A stretch of DNA of 13,124 nt from Deltaproteobacteria bacterium. GTDB lineage: Bacteria; Desulfobacterota; Binatia; UBA9968. Where the stretch lies: assembly GCA_020027655.1 (NCBI GenBank), contig JAHKKJ010000037.1:1-13124 (forward strand), read 5' to 3'. A program made the position numbers and the translations under genes. A model generated the notes under the pieces. The model saw nothing but the letters and a program-made list of their open reading frames with translations, had not been told where the DNA came from and ran no database searches. The number at the start of each line of letters is the position of its first letter. Position 1 is the stretch's first letter. Shown piece by piece: positions 7,762-13,124 of this stretch.

Positions 7762-8622
7762 TTAGCCTGGTGTATACTGATCCTCGGAATCATAGTATTC
7801 CTGGACTTCTTTCCAGGTTTGTCGAACCCTTTCGTCGATGTTGAAGGCCGCGGCGTATTGTAAGATATCGGGCATAGAAACGATGCCTATAAGTTCACCC
7901 TCTGGGTCTATAACCGGCAGGTTTCTGATGTCTCGCCTGTACATCTCAGTCAAAGCTTCGCCAATGAGCGCTGTACCCGCCATTGTGACTAGAGGCGAGG
8001 TCATCACTTGCTTCACCTGAGTCTTTTTCGTATCAATCCCCTTGGCAGCGACCCGTTTGAGAACGTCCCGTTCGGTAAAGATACCACGCGGTTTTCCAGC
8101 GGCCGAAACGACAATCGAGGCGACGCCTCTTTGGATCATGAGGTCGATGGTTTCATAAACCGATGAGCTTTCGTCTACGGACAAGGCCCCGCCCGACACA
8201 AGGCTTCCAAGTGTTTTCGTCTCGCTCATTCCTTGCCCCAACTCGACCGCAAGTCCAAGAATGCGGCGCATAGAGACGATGCCGACGATTTTTCCTCTCT
8301 TTCCGCGCACCAGGAGATGGCGGTACTTTCCTCGGTACATTTTGCCAAAAGCTTCGATGATGTGAGTTTCCTCGCGGACCGCGCGTATCGGCGAGGTCAT
8401 CACTTCTTTGATCAGTGATTTTCGAGGGTCGCTGTTATTGTTCACGACCCGCTTCAGAACGTCTTTTTCAGTAAAAATGCCAACCGGCACTTCCTTATTG
8501 GTGACGATAATGCGCCCAACGTCGGCCGCTACCATCATTTCCAAGACCTCTTGAATCGAACTTACGACCGAGGCAGTCGTTAAGTTCGTAGTCATTATCT
8601 CGCTGACTTTGTTAGAAAGCAC
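7762..8622 (-). CDS. Four-CBS-domain sensor protein
   Basis: A soluble 286-residue protein made almost only of four CBS motifs in two tandem Bateman pairs. The halves (about 1-125 and 139-260) are clear duplicates: GIFTEKDVLKRV (48-59) against GIFTERDVLKRV (180-191), VMTSP at 74-78 and 206-210, and IVSM at 115-118 and 247-250. CBS pairs usually bind AMP, ADP, ATP or S-adenosylmethionine and signal energy state. No enzymatic or DNA-binding domain is attached, so it would act on a partner. The start is GTG 8622, supported by GGAGG (8629-8633) 6 nt upstream. It is the first gene of a unit with korA and korB, which suggests that the oxidoreductase or a related process is its target; that link is inferred from order alone. 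The last 25 residues are charged and outside the CBS fold. Confidence 0.9.
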   Translation of the reverse strand: MLSNKVSEIMTTNLTTASVVSSIQEVLEMMVAADVGRIIVTNKEVPVGIFTEKDVLKRVVNNNSDPRKSLIKEVMTSPIRAVREETHIIEAFGKMYRGKYRHLLVRGKRGKIVGIVSMRRILGLAVELGQGMSETKTLGSLVSGGALSVDESSSVYETIDLMIQRGVASIVVSAAGKPRGIFTERDVLKRVAAKGIDTKKTQVKQVMTSPLVTMAGTALIGEALTEMYRRDIRNLPVIDPEGELIGIVSMPDILQYAAAFNIDERVRQTWKEVQEYYDSEDQYTPG

Positions 8623-8687
8623 AGGACACCTCCATAGATGGCGAATTACTCGAAGGTCCTAATAACTACGGGGCGAGCGTCTAAATT

Positions 8688-8718
8688 AATATAACATCTT
8701 TTCCCCTTCGGGGCACAA
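8688..8718 (-). promoter_or_regulatory. Candidate promoter of the CBS-korAB operon
   Basis: Read on the minus strand, TTGTGC (8718-8713) and TATATT (8693-8688) resemble -35 and -10 boxes, with five of six matches in the -10 but a long 19-nt spacer. It lies about 65 nt upstream of the GTG start of the CBS gene, in the divergent gap shared with clpS. A small CCCC-TTC-GGGG hairpin (8703-8713) occupies the spacer. This is pattern-matching only. Confidence 0.3.
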
Positions 8719-8763
8719 GCAGGGTCGAAATATTTTTCTCGTGTCCATAGTCGATGCGGAGGA

Positions 8764-8799
8764 TTGCGACCGGGCGGAGAAGCGTGTTAGATATATATC
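8764..8799 (+). promoter_or_regulatory. Candidate clpS-clpA promoter with AT palindrome
   Basis: TTGCGA (8764-8769) could be a -35 box, followed after 17-22 nt by the AT-rich run TTAGATATATATC. No hexamer there is a clean -10 at ideal spacing. The run contains a perfect 10-bp palindrome, gatatatatc (8790-8799), about 20 nt before the clpS start codon and ahead of its ribosome site. No heat-shock sigma-32 type boxes are evident. Confidence 0.25.
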
Positions 8800-8818
8800 G
8801 TTTCCAGGGAGCCGTATC

Positions 8819-9133
8819 ATGAGCCGCAGGGAAACCGAATTCGATCGCGAGCTGGTCACCGAGACCAAGAAAAAGCTCAAAAAACCTCCCCTCTACAAAG
8901 TTTTACTGCACAATGACGATTATACTACCAAGGAGTTCGTTGTGCAGGTGTTGCAGTACGTTTTCCATAAGGAACATACCGAAGCGGTTCAAATCATGCT
9001 CCATGTACACAAAAAAGGCATTGGAGTGGCCGGGGTTTATACCTATGAAGTCGCGGAAACCAAAGTGACTTTGGTCGAAGGTCTGGCCCGGCAGCACGAA
9101 TATCCACTGAAATGCACGATGGAAGAGGCTTAG
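8819..9133 (+). CDS. clpS: ATP-dependent Clp protease adaptor ClpS
   Basis: Adaptor that delivers proteins with destabilising N-terminal residues (N-degrons) to the ClpA-ClpP protease. The 104-residue protein has a charged flexible N-terminal tail (1-24) and the conserved core from YKVLLHNDDY to the PLKCTMEEA end. The pocket residues that grip the N-terminal amino group are present: Asn32, Asp33, Asp34 and His64, matching E. coli N34, D35, D36 and H66. The gatekeeper equivalent to E. coli Met40 is Lys38 here (NDDYTTKEF), which is unusual and may change specificity. ATG 8819 is preceded by AGGGAG (8806-8811) at 7 nt; an in-frame GTG at 8741 would add 26 residues not seen in the family. The gene ends one base before clpA, so the two are translated as a pair. 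Confidence 0.96.
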   Translation: MSRRETEFDRELVTETKKKLKKPPLYKVLLHNDDYTTKEFVVQVLQYVFHKEHTEAVQIMLHVHKKGIGVAGVYTYEVAETKVTLVEGLARQHEYPLKCTMEEA

Positions 9134-9134
9134 A

Positions 9135-11387
9135 ATGATCAGCAAGGAGCTGGAAGGAACGCTAAATACGGCTTTGAAGGAAGCGAAGAGCCGGCGCCAT
9201 GAATATGTCTGCTTGGAGCATCTTCTTTACGCCTTGCTGCAAGACAAAGACGCCAGCGGCGCGATCATTAATTGCGGCGGCGACATCGACCGGCTCCGGA
9301 AGGGTTTAGAGGAGTTCTTTCAAACCCATCTGGAGACTCTTCCCGGGGGGTCGGACCATCAACCTCAGCAGACCCTCAGCTTTCATCGCGTGCTGCAGCG
9401 TGCGGTGATCCATGCTCAGTCGGCGGAAAAAAAGGAGATCAACGGAGGTAATCTATTAATCGCGATGTTTCGCGAGCCGGATTCCTACGCGGTCTACCTC
9501 TTGCAGGAACAAGGTATCACGCGCTTCGATCTGGTGAATTACATTTCCCATGGAATCTCAAAGATTGCGACGGCAGAGGAATGGCCTCAGAGCGAGGAGG
9601 AGCAGGGTGAAGAGGAAAAACCGGACCGGCGGGTCAAACCTCTCGAAGCTTTCGCAGTTAACTTGGTAGCGAAAGCCCAGCAAGGCAATATCGATCCGCT
9701 CATCGGACGGGACGACGAGATCGAACGGACGATTCACGTTCTCTGTCGGCGGCGCAAGAATAATCCGATTTACGTCGGCGACCCCTGCGTCGGAAAAACG
9801 GCGTTGGCCGAGGGGCTGGCGCTGAAAATCCATCACGGCGAAGTCCCTGACGTTCTGAAAGACGCCGTGATCTACGCGCTCGATATGGGCGCGCTACTCG
9901 CCGGCACGAAATTTCGCGGCGATTTCGAGGCGCGTCTAAAAGGAGTTTTAGCCGGTCTTAAGAAACTGCCCAACTCCATTCTTTTCATCGACGAGATTCA
10001 CACTATCGTTGGCGCCGGCGCAACCAGCGGCGGGTCGATGGACGCCTCAAATATTCTAAAGCCTGCCCTCGCGTCGGGAGAATTGAAGTGTATTGGTTCG
10101 ACGACGTATCATGATTACAAGAGCTACTTTGAAAGAGATCGGGCCTTAGCGCGCCGTTTCCAGAGGATCGAAGTTCCTGAACCCAGCCAGGACGAGGCCT
10201 ATAAAATCCTTGAGGGCTTGAAGCCGCACTATGAGAAACACCACGGAGTCCACTACAGCACCGGAGCTATTCGTGCGGCGGTCCAGCTTTCAGCCAAGCA
10301 CATTAACGATCGAAAATTGCCGGATAAAGCCATCGACGTTATTGACGAAGTCGGCGCAGCGGTGAAAATCCAGCCGCCGGACAAGCGCAAGAAATCCATC
10401 GGTGCGAAAGATATTGAAAGAATCGTCGCCAAGATCGCCAAAATTCCACCCCGTAGCGTTTCGACATCGGACAAGGAACAACTGCAAAATCTGGACAGAG
10501 ATTTAAAGCTAACCGTCTTCGGCCAAGATACGGCCATCGACACGCTGACAAGCACGATAAGACTTTCGCGTTCAGGTCTCGGCCATCCCGAAAAACCCAT
10601 CGGTTGTTTCCTCTTCTCAGGCCCCACAGGCGTTGGCAAGACGGAGGTGGCGAAACAACTGGCGCAAATCATGGGCATTGAGTTTATTCGCTTCGACATG
10701 AGCGAATATATGGAGAAGCACACGGTCTCCCGCCTGATCGGCGCGCCTCCGGGTTATGTCGGTTTCGACCAGGGGGGTCTCCTGACCGACGCCATCAACA
10801 GAAATCCGTATGCCGTGCTGCTCCTCGATGAAATAGAGAAGGCGCATCCCGATTTGTTCAATATTCTCCTTCAGGTGATGGACCACGCGGCCCTTACGGA
10901 CAACAATGGTAAGAAAGCTGACTTTAGAAACATCATCTTAATCATGACCACCAACGCGGGCGCGCGGGAGATGAGTGGCGCGCCGCTGGGCTTCGGTGCA
11001 CGGTCCAATGCCGGCAAAGGCAAAGAAGCGATTGAAAAGATGTTCAGCCCTGAATTTCGCAACCGCCTCGACGCGATGATTGTCTTTAATTCGTTGAGCA
11101 TGGAAATTATCGAACGGGTAGTGGATAAATTCATTATCGAGCTCGATCACCAGCTCAACGAGAAGAAGGTTTTCTTGCAACTCACCGTAAAGGCGCGACG
11201 CTGGCTCGCGGAAAAAGGCTACGACCCGTCCTTTGGGGCGCGCCCGATGGCGCGGTTGATTCAAAACGAGATCAAACGCGTCTTGGCCGACGAAATTTTA
11301 TTCGGCCGACTTCAGAGCGGCGGCAAGGTCGAGGTGGACGAAAACGAAAACAAGCTCGCGTTCACCTACAGTCCGCTCGCCCCCTAA
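9135..11387 (+). CDS. clpA: Clp protease AAA+ ATPase subunit ClpA
   Basis: Hexameric unfoldase that feeds substrates into ClpP using ATP. It is complete at 750 residues, close to E. coli ClpA. The N domain (about 1-145), which docks ClpS, is followed by an acidic linker (EEWPQSEEEQGEEEK). NBD1 has Walker A GDPCVGKT (215-222) and Walker B FIDE (ending E287). NBD2 has Walker A GPTGVGKT (496-503), Walker B LLLDE (ending E566), an FRNRLD arginine-finger region and the sensor-2 motif GARPMAR. The ClpP-docking loop is LGF (618-620), in place of the more usual IGL/IGF. Cys218 replaces the glycine usual at that position in Clp Walker A motifs. There is no ClpB/ClpC-type coiled-coil middle domain between the NBDs, which supports ClpA. 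ClpP must be encoded elsewhere. It is translationally linked to clpS, with a one-base gap. Confidence 0.97.
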   Translation: MISKELEGTLNTALKEAKSRRHEYVCLEHLLYALLQDKDASGAIINCGGDIDRLRKGLEEFFQTHLETLPGGSDHQPQQTLSFHRVLQRAVIHAQSAEKKEINGGNLLIAMFREPDSYAVYLLQEQGITRFDLVNYISHGISKIATAEEWPQSEEEQGEEEKPDRRVKPLEAFAVNLVAKAQQGNIDPLIGRDDEIERTIHVLCRRRKNNPIYVGDPCVGKTALAEGLALKIHHGEVPDVLKDAVIYALDMGALLAGTKFRGDFEARLKGVLAGLKKLPNSILFIDEIHTIVGAGATSGGSMDASNILKPALASGELKCIGSTTYHDYKSYFERDRALARRFQRIEVPEPSQDEAYKILEGLKPHYEKHHGVHYSTGAIRAAVQLSAKHINDRKLPDKAIDVIDEVGAAVKIQPPDKRKKSIGAKDIERIVAKIAKIPPRSVSTSDKEQLQNLDRDLKLTVFGQDTAIDTLTSTIRLSRSGLGHPEKPIGCFLFSGPTGVGKTEVAKQLAQIMGIEFIRFDMSEYMEKHTVSRLIGAPPGYVGFDQGGLLTDAINRNPYAVLLLDEIEKAHPDLFNILLQVMDHAALTDNNGKKADFRNIILIMTTNAGAREMSGAPLGFGARSNAGKGKEAIEKMFSPEFRNRLDAMIVFNSLSMEIIERVVDKFIIELDHQLNEKKVFLQLTVKARRWLAEKGYDPSFGARPMARLIQNEIKRVLADEILFGRLQSGGKVEVDENENKLAFTYSPLAP

Positions 11388-11434
11388 AAAATCCTCCGCC
11401 TGTTGGTTTCGTTCCGCATTCGGTGCCGGTTTTC

Positions 11435-12703
11435 ATGGAACAACTGATCGTCGCGGTATTTTTTGCCCTCTTTGCCCTCGAATTTGTCGTCGAGTTTGGT
11501 CTTAACGAGTTAAACCTCCGCTATGTGCGCGCGTATTGGGCAGAAAAGAAGCTCCCTGATTTTTTCCAACGAAACATGAGTGCCGAAGAGTACGAAAAGT
11601 CCGTTCAGTACACCCTCACGAAAGCGCAATTTCAACGTTGGGCGGAGATCTACGGTCGACTGGTCACCCTGATCGTTCTTTTTGGCGGATTGCTTCCGTT
11701 CATGGATCGCTTCTCGAAAGATCTAGCCAGCCGGTTCTTTTCGATAACGCACGCTCAAGGGTTAATTTTCTGCTTTGGCGTTGCTCTGGTTTTCTCCATA
11801 GCGAGTTTGCCCGCCGATCTTTATTCGACCTTTAAGCTCGAAGCGCGCTTCGGCTTCAACAAGACGACTTGGAAGCTGTATTCGACCGATAAGCTCAAAG
11901 GACTCGTGCTCGGTATCCTCATCGGATTGCCCTTTCTTTTCGTTGTCCTCTGGCTGATGGAGGCAACCGGCTCTTATTGGTGGATCTGGACTTTTTTCTT
12001 CGTTTCGGGATTCCAGCTGCTGATGGTGATTGTTTATCCTACGCTGATCGCGCCGCTGTTTAACAAGTTCGAGCCGTTGCCCGAAGGCGAGTTACGGGAT
12101 CGAATAATGCGTCTGGCAGAGCAGGTGGGCTTTAAGACGAATGGAATTTTTTCGATGGACGGATCGAAACGCTCGGCGCACTCCAACGCTTACTTCACCG
12201 GGATCGGAAAGACGAAACGAATCGTTCTGTTCGATACCTTGATTGCACAGATGACCCTTGATCAGGCAGTCGCGGTGCTGGCGCACGAGATGGGCCATTA
12301 TAAAATGAAACACATTCGCCGCATGCTGGTGGTTCAGACAGTTTTTCTTCTTTTCGGCCTTTATATCTTAAGTTTTCTGCTGAACTACAGACCTCTATTC
12401 GCGGCCTTTGGCTTGGACAATCCTTCGAACCCTGCCGCGCTTGTGCTTTTCAGTTTGCTCTCCGGGCCGTTTACCTTCTATCTGGGCCCGTTAATCAACC
12501 GGCTTTCCCGCAAGCACGAATACGAGGCTGATCGATTTGCCATTCAGACGCTCCGCAACCGTCGGCCTATGGAGGAGGCGCTGATTAACCTAACGGTCAA
12601 GAATCTGTCGAATCTGACGCCGCACCCATGGTATTCCGCCTACCATTATTCTCATCCCACGCCAACAGAACGGATCGGCGCAATCCGGGCGATTTCAGTT
12701 TGA
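11435..12703 (+). CDS. M48-family membrane metalloprotease (Ste24/CAAX protease 1-like)
   Basis: Polytopic zinc metallopeptidase of the M48A (Ste24) type, 422 residues. It has an N-terminal peptidase_M48_N region with transmembrane helices (near 1-20, 75-95, 105-130, 160-185, 190-215). The zinc site HEMGH follows at 284-288 (ligands His284 and His288, catalytic Glu285). Two more hydrophobic segments come next, then the third zinc ligand Glu364 in KHEYEADRFA. In eukaryotes Ste24 trims prenylated CAAX proteins; bacteria generally lack that modification, so a quality-control role at the inner membrane is more likely (inference). Neither ATG 11435 nor GTG 11423 has a strong ribosome site; I prefer the ATG. 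It follows clpA by 47 bp without a terminator and may be co-transcribed. Its last 17 bp lie inside the terminal inverted repeat, so the C-terminus could be affected by whatever made that structure. Confidence 0.93.
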   Translation: MEQLIVAVFFALFALEFVVEFGLNELNLRYVRAYWAEKKLPDFFQRNMSAEEYEKSVQYTLTKAQFQRWAEIYGRLVTLIVLFGGLLPFMDRFSKDLASRFFSITHAQGLIFCFGVALVFSIASLPADLYSTFKLEARFGFNKTTWKLYSTDKLKGLVLGILIGLPFLFVVLWLMEATGSYWWIWTFFFVSGFQLLMVIVYPTLIAPLFNKFEPLPEGELRDRIMRLAEQVGFKTNGIFSMDGSKRSAHSNAYFTGIGKTKRIVLFDTLIAQMTLDQAVAVLAHEMGHYKMKHIRRMLVVQTVFLLFGLYILSFLLNYRPLFAAFGLDNPSNPAALVLFSLLSGPFTFYLGPLINRLSRKHEYEADRFAIQTLRNRRPMEEALINLTVKNLSNLTPHPWYSAYHYSHPTPTERIGAIRAISV

Positions 12704-12741
12704 CTATCCGATTGTTTGCTTAAAAGTGGGCAATCAAGAAA

Positions 12742-12769
12742 TGGTCGGGGCGAGTGGATTTGAACCACA
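12742..12769 (-). pseudogene. tRNA-Pro-like 3' fragment, left copy
   Basis: Read on the minus strand, this is the 3' end of a tRNA. It has a T stem and loop with TTCAAAT (12764-12758) and an acceptor 3' strand CGCCCCG (12752-12746). Discriminator A (12745) and an encoded CCA (12744-12742) complete it. The implied C1-G72 pair with A73 is the hallmark of bacterial tRNA-Pro. Four of five T-stem pairs form; the first is a T-T mismatch. No D arm, anticodon arm or 5' acceptor strand follows upstream, so it is a remnant or attachment-site-like piece, not a working tRNA. Confidence 0.7.
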
Positions 12770-12793
12770 CCGATAAGAAAACGCCCAGCAAAT

Positions 12794-12830
12794 GAAAGCG
12801 CCTGTAACCCTAAGTGGTTGCGGCGCTTTC
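12794..12830. repeat. Nested hairpin, left copy
   Basis: A self-complementary unit. Outer stem gaaagcgcc/ggcgctttc is 9 bp. After one bulged T, a 6-bp inner stem gtaacc/ggttgc (one G-T pair) closes a six-base loop, ctaagt. The identical unit occurs in opposite orientation at 12981-13017. Unlike the bases on both sides, the whole 37-nt hairpin is free of mismatches between the two arms. Confidence 0.8.
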
Positions 12831-12980
12831 GCCGTTTATGGCGCATCGTTGCGCGTCCCAAAAAGTCCCGCGTTCCACCCATCAATGCCCGCAAGAACCG
12901 AAACCGTTTCGGTTTTTTGCGGGAATTGATGGGTGGAACGCGGGACTTTTTGGGACGCACAACGATGCGCCATAAACGAC

Positions 12981-13017
12981 GAAAGCGCCGCAACCACTTA
13001 GGGTTACAGGCGCTTTC
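12981..13017. repeat. Nested hairpin, right copy
   Basis: Inverted identical copy of the 12794-12830 hairpin: 9-bp outer stem, 6-bp inner stem, six-base loop. It lies between the core of the fold-back and the right tRNA-like fragment. Confidence 0.8.
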
Positions 13018-13041
13018 ACTTGCTCCGCGTTTTGCTATCGG

Positions 13042-13069
13042 TGTGGTTCAAATCCACTCGCCCCGACCA
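13042..13069 (+). pseudogene. tRNA-Pro-like 3' fragment, right copy
   Basis: Same tRNA 3' end as the left copy but on the plus strand: T loop TTCAAAT (13047-13053), acceptor strand CGCCCCG (13059-13065), A73 (13066) and CCA (13067-13069). The upstream sequence cannot form the rest of a tRNA. The two copies point away from each other across the fold-back. Confidence 0.7.
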
Positions 13070-13124
13070 TTTCTTGATTGCCCACTTTTAAGCAAACAAT
13101 CGGATAGTCAAACTGAAATCGCCC

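Larger units (their letters stand above)
12687..12904 (+). repeat. Left arm of terminal fold-back inverted repeat
   Basis: This 218-nt arm is complementary to 12906-13124, with one unpaired base (C12905) between them. The outer 89 bp (12687-12775) match perfectly. The inner 129 nt have nine mismatches (12776, 12777, 12785, 12786, 12792, 12832, 12852, 12887 and one in the A/G run near 12898-12899) and one missing base in that run. It covers the last 17 bp and stop codon of the M48 gene, a tRNA-Pro-like 3' end, a nested hairpin and an aaaaagtccc stretch. Apart from the M48 end, no credible protein gene is seen in it. Confidence 0.97.
12906..13124 (-). repeat. Right arm of terminal fold-back inverted repeat
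   Basis: Reverse complement of 12687-12904 with nine mismatches and one extra A, ending exactly at the last base of the window. The outer 89 nt (13036-13124) are a perfect inverted copy of 12687-12775 and so include an inverted copy of the end of the M48 coding sequence. The 421 bases after the M48 stop hold no gene that I can support. Confidence 0.97.

Noticed and set aside
8703..8713. CCCC-TTC-GGGG hairpin as a terminator
   Set aside because: No T-run follows the stem on either strand in the transcription direction, and no gene ends there.
8741..8818. Longer N-terminus for ClpS from a GTG
   Set aside because: The 26 extra residues cover the promoter-like region; ATG 8819 has a proper ribosome site and gives normal ClpS length.
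10253..11264. Minus-strand open frames within clpA
   Set aside because: They are shadows of a fully conserved ClpA reading frame, without family features or ribosome sites.
12652..12993. A 113-residue minus-strand open frame rich in Arg
   Set aside because: It runs antisense through the M48 end and across the inverted repeat; its Arg-rich sequence follows from the hairpin bases and shows no protein family features.
12742..13069. Complete tRNA gene or tmRNA
   Set aside because: Only the T arm, acceptor 3' strand and CCA are present in each copy; no 5' acceptor strand, D arm, anticodon arm or tag-peptide region can be found.
12687..13124. CRISPR array or integron attC cluster
   Set aside because: There are only two inverted copies and no regularly spaced direct repeats, and I see no attC core-site pairs.

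Overview
This is a bacterial chromosomal window, about 13.1 kb, densely coded and mostly housekeeping in character. It carries ten well-supported protein genes, one doubtful small ORF, and a striking near-palindromic structure of about 440 bp at the right edge. A ClpS-ClpA pair, a gamma-alpha fused 2-oxoacid:ferredoxin oxidoreductase, a stand-alone MoeA-like protein, and common TTG/GTG starts with strong Shine-Dalgarno sites suggest a Gram-negative bacterium with anaerobic or facultative metabolism. Desulfobacterota-like or similar uncultured lineages are my best guess. No rRNA or species marker is present, so the taxonomy is inference.

Layout. Positions 7-1242 (minus) encode a two-domain chromate transporter (ChrA), preceded by a small ORF of unknown nature that overlaps its start by 8 bp. 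On the plus strand follow a CNNM/CBS/CorC membrane protein (1538-2884), a molybdopterin-binding MoeA-like protein (3005-3994) and an isochorismatase-type cysteine hydrolase (4075-4722). A short degenerate hairpin repeat lies between the last two. A symmetrical 16-bp-stem terminator (4754-4786) separates this block from a convergent minus-strand operon. That operon, in transcription order, is a four-CBS-domain sensor protein (8622-7762), KorA (7698-5866) and KorB (5856-4828). Divergent from it, clpS (8819-9133) and clpA (9135-11387) form a tight operon, followed on the same strand by a Ste24-type M48 membrane metalloprotease (11435-12703).

How the genes work together. The clearest module is CBS-korA-korB: an adenosine-nucleotide-binding type of sensor placed upstream of a CoA-dependent 2-oxoacid oxidoreductase that reduces ferredoxin, which suggests energy-state control of carbon flux. 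ClpS-ClpA is the N-degron adaptor plus AAA+ unfoldase; ClpP is not in the window. The downstream membrane protease may add to protein quality control, but that link is only proximity. ChrA, CorC and the hydrolase look like independent neighbours.

The right end (12687-13124) is an inverted repeat with arms of 218 and 219 nt around a single central base. Its outer 89 bp are perfectly complementary and its inner part has nine mismatches and one indel. Each arm holds an outward-facing 3' end of a tRNA-Pro-like gene (T arm, acceptor 3' strand, CCA) and a compact nested hairpin. This is either a genuine fold-back, tRNA-associated element or, for the outer arms at least, an assembly fold-back at a contig end. 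The sequence alone cannot settle which.
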